Assembly (NCBI GenBank): GCA_048498995.1
Contig: JBEHWX010000029.1
Coordinates: 1 to 59,584, forward strand
Origin: JBEHWX01 sp048498995
Lineage (GTDB): Bacteria; Bacteroidota; Ignavibacteria; OLB7
Direction: 5' to 3'
DNA length: 59,584 bases
Made by a program: the position numbers and the translations under genes
In this document: piece by piece, positions 44,445 to 56,850 of the stretch
Layout: every line of letters begins with the position of its first letter
How positions within the stretch are numbered: the stretch's first letter is position 1
The notes under the pieces: generated by a model
What the model was told of the DNA's origin: nothing
The model's input: the letters and a program-made list of their open reading frames with translations, nothing else
Database searches by the model: none

Positions 44445-44473
44445 GTCGTCCCTTCGATTTTCGGGGGGACGAC
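44445..44473 (+). other. Stem-loop between nusA and infB
   Basis: GTCGTCCC (44445-44452) pairs with GGGACGAC (44466-44473) just after the nusA stop. No T-run follows, so it is either a weak or Rho-assisted terminator or an mRNA processing site. The 314-bp nusA-infB gap holds no ylxR-like gene or other ORF I can support. GGAGTG 5 nt before infB is its ribosome-binding site. Confidence 0.45.
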
Positions 44474-44749
44474 CTCCACGAATCCGTTTCCTGCAACGTC
44501 TTCCCTGTACTGTCCGCCTGAGACAGTCGGCCAGACGCTCTTCGCTCGTCCCCATGGTGTTCGGAAGCTCCCGAACCAGTAGTTTTGACGGAAGCAAGGT
44601 TCTCCTGGCGCGGCCGACAGCCTGGCACGCGGCGCTGCGACCTCCTTTCAAGCGTTCTCTCTTGATTCGTGGTAGCGGTTCCGATGAGGCACGGTCGCCG
44701 GATTTGAGTGAACGGGGCGCGGATTAGAATTCTTATAACTGGAGTGTGA

Positions 44750-47818
<3,069 letters not shown>

Positions 47819-47840
47819 CGCCCCATCGTGTGAAGTCGTA

Positions 47841-47880
47841 CAGACCAGGTCCAGGAATCCCGGACCTGGTCTGCTGTTTT
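47841..47880 (+). terminator. Rho-independent terminator after infB
   Basis: A perfect 12-bp stem (CAGACCAGGTCC at 47841-47852 and GGACCTGGTCTG at 47862-47873) followed by CTGTTTT. It lies 22 bp after infB and 73 bp before rbfA, so infB and rbfA are at least partly separated transcriptionally. Confidence 0.88.
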
Positions 47881-47953
47881 AACCCGATCGAATGCCCATG
47901 CCGCCCGGCGGATCCACGCCGGCGAGTGTTCCACGAATGCAGGGGGAACTACC

Positions 47954-48373
47954 GTGTCCATACGTACTGAAAAGGTCGGCGCGATGCTGCGCGAGGCGCT
48001 CGCCATGCATTTCCAGCGCCATATGCCGGAATACCTCGATGGGATGGTCACCATCTCCTCGGTCAAGATGTCCCCCGATCTCAGGATCGCGAAGGTCTAC
48101 GTGAGCATCTATCGAAGCACGACCGATCCGGATCTCCTCATCAAGCGTCTCAACACCCATATGCCGGAGATCCGCAAGCAGATCTCCGGACAGGTCGAGA
48201 TGCGCTTCAGCCCGGAGCTCCGGTTCTATCGCGATGATACGCTCGATGCCGCCGAGAAGATCGACGCGCTCCTCCGCTCGGTCCGTCCGCACGGCTCCGA
48301 CGCCGAAGGGGAGAGCTCCGGCGAGGACGAAACCGGCGATCATGAGGCCGACAACGACGGAAACGACGCGTGA
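47954..48373 (+). CDS. rbfA: Ribosome-binding factor A
   Basis: 139 aa from a GTG start preceded by AGGGGGAAC. RbfA matures the 16S rRNA 5' end in the 30S subunit. The KH-like fold signature VGAMLREALAMHF, TISSVKMSPDLRIAKVYVSI and the central ELRFYRDDTLDAAEKIDALL are seen. The C-terminus is an acidic tail (GESSGEDETGDHEADND). The stop overlaps the truB start (GTGA). Confidence 0.95.
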   Translation: MSIRTEKVGAMLREALAMHFQRHMPEYLDGMVTISSVKMSPDLRIAKVYVSIYRSTTDPDLLIKRLNTHMPEIRKQISGQVEMRFSPELRFYRDDTLDAAEKIDALLRSVRPHGSDAEGESSGEDETGDHEADNDGNDA

Positions 48374-49131
48374 GCCGTACCGACCTCGACATGCCGGAAG
48401 TGCTCGGCCCTCCGATCATCTCGCGTGCCTCCTCGCCGGAGACGATCGGCCAGATCGGCGAGCAGGGGGGAATCCTTCTGCTCGACAAGCCGAAGGGGTG
48501 GACGTCGTTCGACGTGGTGGCCAAGACGCGGGGGATTCTCAGAACCCGCAAGATCGGCCATACCGGGACGCTCGACCCGATGGCCACCGGACTGCTCATC
48601 CTCTGCGTCGGGCGCGCCACGAAGCTCGTGGAGCGGCTGCAGGCCGAGGAGAAGGAATACATCGGCGCGATGAAGTTTGGCGCTACCACGCCGACCGATG
48701 ACGCCGAGAGCGAGGAGAACGGGATCTTTCCGGTGGAGCATCTGACCGCCGCCGCTATCAGGGAAGGGGCCGCCGGCTTCCTCGGCGAGTCGATGCAGCG
48801 CGCGCCGATCTTCTCGGCGCGGAAGGTCGGCGGCCAGAGGCTGTACAAGATTGCCCGTCGTGGCGAGTCTGTGGAGATTCCGGAGAAGCCGATCGTGGTG
48901 CGGGAGTTCGAGATCCCCGACGTGGATCTTCCCCACGCCCGTTTCCGCATCGTCTGTTCCAAAGGAACCTATATTCGCTCCCTGGCGCGCGACCTCGGCG
49001 AGCGCCTCGGCTCCGGTGCCTACCTCACCGAGCTGAGACGCACCAGGAGCGGTGCATTTCACGTCGACACCGCGCTGACGCTCGAAGAGCTGCAGCAGCT
49101 TGTCCGCGCCGGCGTTTCCGAGCATCCATGA
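48370..49131 (+). CDS. truB: tRNA pseudouridine-55 synthase TruB
   Basis: 253 aa from a GTG that overlaps the rbfA stop. It makes pseudouridine 55 in the T-loop of tRNAs. Catalytic motif GTLDPMATGLLILCVG contains the nucleophilic Asp, the flanking GWTSFDVVAKTRG and KEYIGAMKFG are conserved, and ICSKGTYIRSLARDLGE is present in the form VCSKGTYIRSLARDLGE. The protein lacks the C-terminal PUA-type domain of longer homologues, as is common in Bacteroidota. It overlaps ribF by 4 nt. Confidence 0.96.
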   Translation: MSRTDLDMPEVLGPPIISRASSPETIGQIGEQGGILLLDKPKGWTSFDVVAKTRGILRTRKIGHTGTLDPMATGLLILCVGRATKLVERLQAEEKEYIGAMKFGATTPTDDAESEENGIFPVEHLTAAAIREGAAGFLGESMQRAPIFSARKVGGQRLYKIARRGESVEIPEKPIVVREFEIPDVDLPHARFRIVCSKGTYIRSLARDLGERLGSGAYLTELRRTRSGAFHVDTALTLEELQQLVRAGVSEHP

Positions 49132-50069
49132 AGATCTATCGTTCTCTCGACGACATCCCGTTCAATGAACGGACGGTGCTGACGATCGGCACCTTCGACG
49201 GCGTTCACCGCGGCCATCGCGTGATCCTGGACGAGCTCGTCCGGCGCGCGCGCGACCTGGGTGGACGAAGCGTCGTGCTCACCTTCCACCCACATCCACA
49301 GGTGATTCTCCGGAAGCGGGGGGACGTGGTGCCGCTCCTCTCGACGATCGAGGAGCGGGCGGCCGAGCTCGACCGGCTCGGCATCGACGCGCTCCTCGTG
49401 CTCGAGTTCACCATGGAGGTGGCCGGCACGCCGTGGCAGGAGTTCGTCGACTCGCTGATCGAGCGGGTCGGGCTGAGGCATCTGGTGGTCGGTCACGACC
49501 ACGCCTTCGGCAAGGGGAGGGAGGGGAACGTGCACGCGGTGACCGACTACGGCCGCGAGCGGGGATTCGGCGTCACCGAGATCGGGCCGCTCCAGATCGG
49601 CGAGGATGCCGTCAGCTCCACGAAGATCCGCAGGGCGCTGCAGGCCGGCGAGCTCGACAAGGCCAACGACTATCTCGGCCGCCCCTACCTGGTTGAGGGG
49701 CGCGTGGTTCGGGGAGACGGACGGGGACGATCGATCGGACTGCCGACGGCGAACGTGGAGCCGATCGATCCGGAGAAGCTGCTGCCGGGCAACGGCGTCT
49801 ACTGCGTCCGGATGACAGTCGACGGTCGGGAGCTCCGTGGCATGGCCAATATCGGCGTCCGACCGACCTTCACCGACGGCACCGTGCGGACGCTGGAGGT
49901 GAACCTGTTCGACTTCGACCAGGATATTTATGATCACGTCGTGAACGTCGAATTCCGTAAGTTTGTTCGTTCCGAGCAGAAATTTCCCTCGAAAGAGGCA
50001 TTCCTGGCGCAGCTTGAGGAGGATCGTCGGGTCTGCGCCGGGCCCGATACCGGCACCGACGCCGGATGA
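49128..50069 (+). CDS. ribF: Bifunctional riboflavin kinase/FAD synthetase
   Basis: A 313-aa enzyme converting riboflavin to FMN and FAD. The N-terminal FAD synthetase (nucleotidyltransferase) domain has TIGTFDGVHRGHRVIL and DHAFGKGREGN. The C-terminal flavokinase domain has GRPYLVEGRVVRGDGRGR, IGLPTANV, and the catalytic region MANIGVRPTFTDG ... TLEVNLFDFDQDIY. It begins in the truB stop codon (ATGA). No FMN riboswitch is visible upstream. Confidence 0.97.
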   Translation: MKIYRSLDDIPFNERTVLTIGTFDGVHRGHRVILDELVRRARDLGGRSVVLTFHPHPQVILRKRGDVVPLLSTIEERAAELDRLGIDALLVLEFTMEVAGTPWQEFVDSLIERVGLRHLVVGHDHAFGKGREGNVHAVTDYGRERGFGVTEIGPLQIGEDAVSSTKIRRALQAGELDKANDYLGRPYLVEGRVVRGDGRGRSIGLPTANVEPIDPEKLLPGNGVYCVRMTVDGRELRGMANIGVRPTFTDGTVRTLEVNLFDFDQDIYDHVVNVEFRKFVRSEQKFPSKEAFLAQLEEDRRVCAGPDTGTDAG

Positions 50070-50289
50070 TCCCGGGGGCGGAAACGCCGGGGGAATCGTT
50101 GCATCGGATGAAGATCAGCGGCCGGCTCCGGCGCATCGCGCGCCGCCGCGGTCGTGGCAAATCCGCCGCCTTTTCAGACAGGCGGCGGCGGAAGGGGCTC
50201 CGGCCCCACTCCGAACAGGCCTCAGCTCGTGACCTGTGGCCGCGCAGACGTCGTCACGAACCAACATCGTTCTACAAGGAACACCCGAC

Positions 50290-50559
50290 ATGGCACTGAC
50301 CAAAGAGCGCAAGGCTGAACTTGTGCAGCGGTTCGGTGAGCACAACGAGGACACCGGCAAGCCGGAGGTCCAGATTGCGATCCTCACCGAGCACATCAAC
50401 ATTCTGACCCCTCATCTGGAAGTCCACAAGAAGGACAAGCACTCGCTCCGCGGCCTCCTGAAGATGGTCGGCAAGCGGCGGTCGCTGCTGGACTACCTGA
50501 TGAAGAAGGATATCAACCGTTACCGCACGATCATTTCCGAGTTGAATATCCGCAAGTAA
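50290..50559 (+). CDS. rpsO: 30S ribosomal protein S15
   Basis: 89 aa from MALTKERKAEL, with AAGGA before the ATG. It binds 16S rRNA in the central domain. The family signature ILTEHINILTPHLEVHKKD, then SLRGLLKMVGKRRSLLDYL and the end RTIISELNIRK are complete. The 220 bp upstream (50070-50289) hold no other gene and probably contain a promoter or S15 autoregulatory leader. Confidence 0.98.
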   Translation: MALTKERKAELVQRFGEHNEDTGKPEVQIAILTEHINILTPHLEVHKKDKHSLRGLLKMVGKRRSLLDYLMKKDINRYRTIISELNIRK

Positions 50560-50581
50560 CGGACGGATGTTGTGATACAGC

Positions 50582-50608
50582 GAAGGCACGATCTCAGGTC
50601 GTGCCTTC
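50582..50608 (+). terminator. Hairpin between rpsO and pnp
   Basis: A perfect 10-bp stem (GAAGGCACGA at 50582-50591 and TCGTGCCTTC at 50599-50608) with a 7-nt loop, 22 bp after rpsO. Only CTTAC follows, so termination may be partial. In many bacteria this gap is also the processing site by which PNPase controls itself. Confidence 0.7.
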
Positions 50609-50734
50609 CTTACATACCAGGGTATCGCAGCCATCAACGGTGCGTTCGGGCTGCACCGACGCGATTGTTATTTACAGCACACTACGGTGGCGGGGAGTTG
50701 GCCCCGTCGGCCCCTATTGTTGAGAAAGGAAAGA

Positions 50735-53176
50735 ATGAAAACAGTTCAAATGGAATTGGGCGGCAGAACGTTCTCGCTGGAGACCGGCCGCATGGCAAAG
50801 CTTGCCAACGGATCCGTCATGGTCCGCTACGGTGATACGATGGTTCTGGCCGTCGCGGTCGCCGCGAGCACCCCGCGCGAGGGAATCGACTTCCTTCCGC
50901 TGCAGGTGGAGTTTCGCGAGAAATATGCCGCCGCCGGCAAAGTCCCCGGAGGCTTCTTCAAGCGTGAGGCCCGTCCCACCGAGAAGGAGATCCTCTCGGC
51001 CCGTCTCATCGATCGTCCGATCCGCCCGATGTTCCAGAAAGGGTGGACTTACGAGACGCAGCTCATCTGCACGGTCTATTCGTTCGATCAGGAGAACGAT
51101 GGGGACGTGATCGCGGCCGTCGGCGCCTCCTGCGCCCTCATGATCGCCGGCATGCCGTTCAATGGACCGATCTCGAATGTCCGCGTCGGCTATGTCGACG
51201 GCGAGTTCGTGATCAACCCGACCTATGAGCAGCTCGCCGAGTCCGAGCTCGAGATCGTCCTCTCCGGCACCGACTCCTCGCTCGTCATGGTCGAGGGTGA
51301 GTCCAAGGAGATCAGCGAGGATCTGTTCGTGCAGGCCCTCGAGTTCGGCCACAGCTATATCCGCCAGCTCAACGACCTCCAGCGCCAGCTTGTGGCCATG
51401 TGCCAGGTGCCGGATGTGGCCATGCCGGCGAAGAAGACCTTTTCCGACGTCGACGAGTTCATCCGCACCCACTCCAGCGAGCGGATCGCCGGCTACGCGC
51501 GCGAGTCGACCGACAAGGAAGGACGCAAGGAGCGCTACAAGCTTCTGCGCGACGAGATCGCCCAGCTGGTTGCCGAGAAGTTCCCGTCCGGCCAGCATCC
51601 GGAGCTCGAGGTCGATAAGATCGTCGGCTCGGTGCTCCACGATCTGGAGTCCGACGCGATGCGCGAGATGATTCTCTCGGAGGGACGCCGCCTCGACGGC
51701 CGCACCACGACCGAGATCCGGCCGATCACCTGCGAGATCGGCGTGCTCCCGCGCGCTCACGGCTCGGCGCTCTTCACGCGCGGCGAGACCCAGTCGCTCA
51801 CCTCGATGACCCTCGGCACCAAGCTCGATCGCCAGCTGATCGACGGCCTGCTGCCGAAGCACGAGAAGCGCTTCATGCTCCACTACAACTTCCCGAGCTT
51901 CTCCACCGGTGAGACCGGCCGCTTCGGCTCGACCTCACGTCGCGAGATCGGCCACGGCAACCTCGCCGAGCGCGGTCTGAAGATCATGCTCCCGGAGGAG
52001 TCGGAGTTCCCCTACACGATCCGCATCGTCTCGGATATCCTCGAGTCGAACGGCTCCTCGTCGATGGCCACCGTCTGCGCCGGCACCCTCTCGCTGATGC
52101 AGGGCGGCGTGCCCCTCAAGAAGCCGGTCGCCGGTATCGCCATGGGTCTGATCAAGGGGGATGACGACCGCGTCGCGATCCTCTCGGACATCCTCGGCGA
52201 CGAGGATCACCTGGGCGACATGGACTTCAAGGTCGTCGGCACGCGTGACGGCATCACCGCCTGCCAGATGGACATCAAGATCCAGGGAATCTCCCTCGAC
52301 GTGATGCGCAAGGCACTCGATCAGGCCCGCGACGGCCGCCTCCATATCCTCGAGAAGATGGCCGAGGCGATCGAGAACCCGGCCAGCGACCTGTCGCCGT
52401 TCGCGCCGCGCCTGACCACGATCCAGATTCCGACCGAGATGATCGGCGCGGTGATCGGCAGCGGTGGCGAGACCATCCGCAGCATCGTCGCCGAGTCCGG
52501 CGCCGAGATCAACATCGAGGAGGATGGCACGGTGGTGATCGCCGCCGTCTCCGGCGAGTCGTCGCAGCGCGCCGTCGAGATGATCCGCGCGCTCACCGAG
52601 AAGCCGGAGGTCGGCAAGACCTACAAGGGAAAGGTCGTCCAGATTCGCGAGGGCCTCGGCGCCATCGTCGAGTTCCTGCCGAAGAAGAGCGGCCTGCTCC
52701 ACATCTCGCAGCTCGAGCACCATCGCGTCGAGAACGTCGACGACGTGGTGAAGGTCGGCGACCGCGTGGATATCAAGCTCCTCGAGATCCAGGATGACGG
52801 CAAGTTCCGTCTCAGCCGCAAGGCGCTCCTGCCGGTCCCGGAGGGAATGGAAGTCCATGAGGGTCGCGAGGGTGGCCCGCGCCGTGATGGCGGACGTGGC
52901 GGCGACCGTGGCGGTCGCGGCGGCGACCGTGGTGGACGTGGCGGCTACGACCGTGGCGGCGACCGTGGCGGTCGCGGCGGCTACGACCGTGGCGGTGATC
53001 GGGATCGTGGTGGTGACCGTGATCGTGGTGACCGTGATCGCGGCGACCGCTATTCCGATCGCGGTGGTGATCGCGACGATCGCCCGTCGGATCGTGGCGG
53101 TGATCGCGATCGCGACGACCGTTACTCCGATCGTGGCGGTGACCGCGATCGCGACGACAACCGGTTCAACCGCTGA
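50735..53176 (+). CDS. pnp: Polyribonucleotide nucleotidyltransferase with RGG-type tail
   Basis: 813 aa from MKTVQMELGG (AAAGGA upstream). It is a phosphorolytic 3'-5' RNA exonuclease. Two RNase PH domains (IDRPIRPMFQKGW; second with RRLDGRTTTEIRPITCEIG, LPRAHGSALFTRGETQSL, and the catalytic region MDFKVVGTRDGITACQMDIK) are followed by KH (MIGAVIGSGGETIRSI) and S1 (YKGKVVQIREGLGAIVEFL) domains. After about residue 705 comes a ~105-residue tail of RGG, DRGG and DRDR repeats, which is not part of the classical enzyme. The DNA of this tail is visibly repetitive (52870-53175). Confidence 0.97.
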   Translation: MKTVQMELGGRTFSLETGRMAKLANGSVMVRYGDTMVLAVAVAASTPREGIDFLPLQVEFREKYAAAGKVPGGFFKREARPTEKEILSARLIDRPIRPMFQKGWTYETQLICTVYSFDQENDGDVIAAVGASCALMIAGMPFNGPISNVRVGYVDGEFVINPTYEQLAESELEIVLSGTDSSLVMVEGESKEISEDLFVQALEFGHSYIRQLNDLQRQLVAMCQVPDVAMPAKKTFSDVDEFIRTHSSERIAGYARESTDKEGRKERYKLLRDEIAQLVAEKFPSGQHPELEVDKIVGSVLHDLESDAMREMILSEGRRLDGRTTTEIRPITCEIGVLPRAHGSALFTRGETQSLTSMTLGTKLDRQLIDGLLPKHEKRFMLHYNFPSFSTGETGRFGSTSRREIGHGNLAERGLKIMLPEESEFPYTIRIVSDILESNGSSSMATVCAGTLSLMQGGVPLKKPVAGIAMGLIKGDDDRVAILSDILGDEDHLGDMDFKVVGTRDGITACQMDIKIQGISLDVMRKALDQARDGRLHILEKMAEAIENPASDLSPFAPRLTTIQIPTEMIGAVIGSGGETIRSIVAESGAEINIEEDGTVVIAAVSGESSQRAVEMIRALTEKPEVGKTYKGKVVQIREGLGAIVEFLPKKSGLLHISQLEHHRVENVDDVVKVGDRVDIKLLEIQDDGKFRLSRKALLPVPEGMEVHEGREGGPRRDGGRGGDRGGRGGDRGGRGGYDRGGDRGGRGGYDRGGDRDRGGDRDRGDRDRGDRYSDRGGDRDDRPSDRGGDRDRDDRYSDRGGDRDRDDNRFNR

Positions 53177-53213
53177 GCCCCTCCCGGCAACGGGACAAGC
53201 TCCGATAACGATC

Positions 53214-53252
53214 GAACGCCCCGCGTGGATCTCCGCGCGGGGCGTTCGTCTT
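53214..53252 (+). terminator. Terminator after pnp
   Basis: A perfect 12-bp stem (GAACGCCCCGCG at 53214-53225 with CGCGGGGCGTTC at 53236-53247) followed by GTCTTTCG, 37 bp past the pnp stop. It closes the rpsO-pnp unit before guaA. Confidence 0.82.
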
Positions 53253-53345
53253 TCGTTACCAAGAGAATTTGTCGGTTCCTTATTTTTGTGGTTTGCATTC
53301 GCGTCCGACGTCGGACGACGCCCCATCAACTCAACGCACCTGGTT

Positions 53346-54893
53346 GTGGTTCACTCAGAGCGTATTCTCATCCTCGACTTCGGATCTCAGTACACGCAGT
53401 TGATCGCGCGGAAGATCCGCGAGATCGGTGTATACGCCGAGATCCATCCATTCAATTTCCCCCTCGATCGCATCCGGGAGATGAAGCCGATCGGCATCAT
53501 CCTCTCCGGCGGCCCCGCCTCGGTCTACGAGGAAGGCGCCCCGCACAGCGATCCCGGGATTTTCGAGCTCGGCATTCCGGTGCTCGGCATCTGCTACGGA
53601 CTGCAGCTGCTGGCCTATCAGCTCGGCGGCGCCGTCGATCCCTCGGCGCGCCGCGAGTACGGTCGCGCCATCCTCGAGATCGACGCGAAGGGAGATTCCC
53701 TCTTCGAGGGTCTCCACGAGAACATCGTCGTCTGGATGAGCCACGGCGATTCGCTGACGAAGATCCCGGAAGGCTTCTCGGTGATCGCGCATACGGAGAA
53801 TGCCCCGATCTGCGCGCTGGCCGATCAGTCCCGCAGGATCTACGGCGTGCAGTTCCACCCCGAGGTGCATCACACGCCACACGGCGTGGTGCTCCTGCGC
53901 AACTTCGCCTACGAGATCTGTGGCGCGAAGGGTGGGTGGAATGCCGAGGCATTCATCGAGGCGGCCAAGAAGGATATCCGCGAGAAGGTGGGGGAGGAGG
54001 GACGCGTGATCTGCGCGCTCTCCGGCGGCGTCGATTCCAGCGTGGCCGCCGTGCTCCTGCACGAGGCGATCGGCGACCGACTCCTCTGCATCCACATCGA
54101 CAACGGGCTGATGCGCGCCGATGAGTCCCGCCAGGTCGTGGATCTCTTCCGCCAGCAGTTCCATATCCCGCTCGACTTCGTCGACGCCAGCGAGCTCTTC
54201 CTCGGCCGCCTTGCCGGCGTGACCGATCCCGAAAAGAAGCGGAAGGTGATCGGCGCCACGTTCATCGAAGTGTTCGAGGAGGAGGCCAAGAAGTTCTCCG
54301 ACGCTCAGTGGCTGGCGCAGGGAACGCTCTACCCGGATGTGATCGAGTCGGTCTCCTTCAAGGGGCCGTCGGTCACCATCAAGACGCATCACAACGTGGG
54401 AGGGCTCCCGGAGCGGATGAACCTGAAGCTGATCGAGCCGTTCCGCGAGCTCTTCAAGGACGAGGTTCGCGCCGTCGGACGCCAGCTCGGCCTTCCCGAC
54501 GAGTTCATCGACCGCCATCCCTTCCCGGGCCCCGGCCTCGCCGTGCGCGTGCTCGGCGAAGTGACCCGCGAGCGCTGCGACGTGCTCCGCCAGGCCGACA
54601 AGATCTTCATCGAGGAGCTCTACCGCTCCGGACAGTATTCGGAGGTGTGGCAGGCGTTCGCCGTCCTTCTGCCGATCTCATCGGTCGGCGTGATGGGGGA
54701 TGTCCGCACCTACGAGAACGCCTGTGCTCTGCGCGCGGTCACCAGCACCGACGGCATGACCGCCGACTGGGGTCATCTGCCGTACGAGCTTCTGGCCCAT
54801 GTCTCCAGCCGCATCAGCAACGAGGTGCGGGGCATCAACCGGGTGGTCTACGATATCAGCTCGAAGCCTCCGGCCACCATCGAATGGGAGTAA
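53346..54893 (+). CDS. guaA: GMP synthase (glutamine-hydrolysing)
   Basis: About 515 aa. No ATG lies in frame near the family start, so I take the GTG at 53346 just before VHSERILILDFGSQYTQLIA. The glutamine amidotransferase domain has the nucleophile in VLGICYGLQLLAYQLGG and the His/Glu pair in QFHPEVHHT. The ATP pyrophosphatase P-loop is ALSGGVDSSVAAVLL. The C-terminal dimerisation domain has HPFPGPGLAVRVLGEVT and ends KPPATIEWE. It turns XMP into GMP. The start codon is the only uncertain point. Confidence 0.96.
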   Translation: MVHSERILILDFGSQYTQLIARKIREIGVYAEIHPFNFPLDRIREMKPIGIILSGGPASVYEEGAPHSDPGIFELGIPVLGICYGLQLLAYQLGGAVDPSARREYGRAILEIDAKGDSLFEGLHENIVVWMSHGDSLTKIPEGFSVIAHTENAPICALADQSRRIYGVQFHPEVHHTPHGVVLLRNFAYEICGAKGGWNAEAFIEAAKKDIREKVGEEGRVICALSGGVDSSVAAVLLHEAIGDRLLCIHIDNGLMRADESRQVVDLFRQQFHIPLDFVDASELFLGRLAGVTDPEKKRKVIGATFIEVFEEEAKKFSDAQWLAQGTLYPDVIESVSFKGPSVTIKTHHNVGGLPERMNLKLIEPFRELFKDEVRAVGRQLGLPDEFIDRHPFPGPGLAVRVLGEVTRERCDVLRQADKIFIEELYRSGQYSEVWQAFAVLLPISSVGVMGDVRTYENACALRAVTSTDGMTADWGHLPYELLAHVSSRISNEVRGINRVVYDISSKPPATIEWE

Positions 54894-54983
54894 GACTCCC
54901 GGCCGATCCACCAGTGGGCACCCACTGGCCTGCGTCGTCATCGACAACTCTTCCAGTACATATTCACTGAGGTACGTAGAACC

Positions 54984-56477
54984 ATGAAGGTAGCAGTGCA
55001 GCGCTATCAGCCGGACAAGTATTCGGCCGATGCAACCGCGGTATTCCTCCCCCAGGACGAAACGGCAATCTCCGAGCGGGCCACGGCCCTTGGCGGAGCC
55101 TGGCCGGGCATCTCGTCGGTTTTCGAGACCAAGGATGTCTCGGGCGCCAAGGACTCCTCCACGGTCGTCTATACCGGCGCCAAGAAGTCCCCGCGCGCCA
55201 TCTTCATCGGCCTCGGTGACCTGGCCAAGGTCGGCCTCGAGCAGGTCCGTCGCGCCGCCGCCACGGCCGCCCAGAAGGCCGCCGGGATGAAGCTCGGCTC
55301 GCTGGCGATCTTCGCTCCGACGGTCGAGGGTCTCTCCGCCTCCGCGATCGCCCAGGCGATCGTCGAGGGAGCCTGCCTCGGCATCTATTCCTACGACAAG
55401 TACCTCACGGCCAAGAAGAACGCCCCGAAGCTCGAGAAGCTGACGATCCTCATCGAGGATGACGCCGCTCTCTCCGAGGCCAAGCGTGGCGCCGCCGAGG
55501 GTGAAGGGGTGGTCAACGGCGTTGTCCTCGCCCGCGATCTCTCCAACGCTCCCTCCAACGAGATCTTCCCGGAGTCGCTCCTTGAGCGGAGCCGCGAGCT
55601 GGAGGCCTTCGGTGTGAAGGTCACGTCGCTCGACAAGAAGCAGATCCAGAAGCTCGGCATGGGAGGCATCATCGCCGTCAATCAGGGGAGCGTCCGCCCG
55701 CCGGTGTTCATCATCATGGAGTGGAACGGCGGCAAGAAGGGGGAGAAGCCGATCGTGCTCGTCGGCAAGGGAATCACCTTCGATTCCGGAGGCATCTCCA
55801 TCAAGCCGGCGGCCGGCATGAGCGACATGAAGGTCGACATGGGCGGCGCGGCCGCGGTGATCGGCGCCATGCGCTCGGTGGCCGAGCTGAAGCTGAAGAA
55901 GAACGTGGTGGCGCTGGTCCCGAGCACCGAGAACATGCCTTCCGGCAGCGCATACAAGCCGGGTGACATCATCACGTTCATGAACGGCAAGACCGCCGAG
56001 ATCGACAACACGGACGCCGAGGGACGCCTGATCCTGGCCGATGCCCTCACCTATGCCGATCGCTACAAGCCGGAGGCGGTGATCGACCTGGCGACCCTCA
56101 CCGGTGCCTGCGTGATCGCCCTCGGCCACACCGCATCCGGCCTGATGGGGAACAACGACGCGCTGAAGGGGCGTATCAAGTCGGCGGGGGATAGGACGTA
56201 CGACCGTGTCGTGGAGCTGCCGCTCTGGGAAGAGTACGAGGATCTGATCAAGAGCGACGTCGCCGACGTGAAGAACTCGGGTGGCCGCGCCGCCGGCTCG
56301 ATCACCGCCGGCCTCTTCCTGCAGAAGTTCATCGGTGACTATCCGTGGGCCCATATCGACATCGCCGGGACCGCGATCAACCCGAAGGCCTCGGGGTATG
56401 TGAACCGCGGCGGCACCGGCGCCGGCGTCCGCCTCCTGATCGATATGATCCGGAACTGGGACGATTCGGCGAACTGA
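54984..56477 (+). CDS. pepA: Leucyl aminopeptidase (M17 family, PepA-type)
   Basis: A 497-aa cytosolic metallo-aminopeptidase. The N-terminal macro-like domain is followed by the catalytic domain with VGKGITFDSGGISIKPAAGM (metal-binding Lys and Asp), DMKVDMGGAAAVIGAM, and the family signature NTDAEGRLILADALTYAD with Asp and Glu ligands. Catalytic Arg lies in EGRL. The ending GYVNRGGTGAGVRLLIDMI is typical. It follows guaA by 90 nt with GAGGT upstream and ends before a strong terminator. Confidence 0.96.
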   Translation: MKVAVQRYQPDKYSADATAVFLPQDETAISERATALGGAWPGISSVFETKDVSGAKDSSTVVYTGAKKSPRAIFIGLGDLAKVGLEQVRRAAATAAQKAAGMKLGSLAIFAPTVEGLSASAIAQAIVEGACLGIYSYDKYLTAKKNAPKLEKLTILIEDDAALSEAKRGAAEGEGVVNGVVLARDLSNAPSNEIFPESLLERSRELEAFGVKVTSLDKKQIQKLGMGGIIAVNQGSVRPPVFIIMEWNGGKKGEKPIVLVGKGITFDSGGISIKPAAGMSDMKVDMGGAAAVIGAMRSVAELKLKKNVVALVPSTENMPSGSAYKPGDIITFMNGKTAEIDNTDAEGRLILADALTYADRYKPEAVIDLATLTGACVIALGHTASGLMGNNDALKGRIKSAGDRTYDRVVELPLWEEYEDLIKSDVADVKNSGGRAAGSITAGLFLQKFIGDYPWAHIDIAGTAINPKASGYVNRGGTGAGVRLLIDMIRNWDDSAN

Positions 56478-56507
56478 GCCGTTTTTGCGCGATTTTTGAT
56501 GTGTTTG

Positions 56508-56540
56508 GGGGCGGTCCGGTCTGGATCGCCCCTTTTTCTT
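56508..56540 (+). terminator. Rho-independent terminator after pepA
   Basis: GGGGCGGTCC (56508-56517) pairs with GGATCGCCCC (56523-56532; one G-T pair), followed directly by TTTTTCTT. It is a classical intrinsic terminator 30 bp after the stop. Confidence 0.92.
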
Positions 56541-56560
56541 GCCTGGACGATCCCGTAAAG

Positions 56561-56850
56561 TTATCCACAATGTTTTCCACTTTTCCCACACGAGCTGATG
56601 GAAATCCGGTGGGTTCGCTGTGGATGAAAGAGTCCCATCCCATCACGGGTCGGAAGATTCCCACAGGGGTGTGGATAGATCCTTAGTTCTCCACAAACGT
56701 TCCACCTACCGGGATAACTCCAACTTCGGCGATTCCAGCTCGCATTCCGCGAGTTTCCGGCGCCGCGCGGACTTTTCCACGATTCCACAGCCTCAACAAT
56801 AGCATCAAAGAGAGAGAAATAGAGATTAGATAGTAAGAGCGCTTCGCGCG
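56561..56850. other. Cluster of DnaA boxes, candidate replication origin
   Basis: In the 580-bp gene-free stretch 56478-57059 there is a perfect DnaA box TTATCCACA (56561-56569). Single-mismatch boxes follow on both strands: TGTGGATGA (56619-56627), TGTGGATAG (56670-56678) and TTCTCCACA (56687-56695). Weaker ones are TTTTCCACT (56574-56582), TTTTCCACG (56773-56781) and GATTCCACA (56781-56789). An A-rich purine run with GATTAGATAGTAAG (about 56824-56837) follows and could be the unwinding part. This density is typical of bacterial oriC. dnaA itself is not in the window. Confidence 0.6.

Noticed and set aside
50070..50289. FMN riboswitch or small ORF between ribF and rpsO
   Set aside because: No conserved riboswitch core was seen, and it lies after, not before, the riboflavin gene. 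Short frames there look random.
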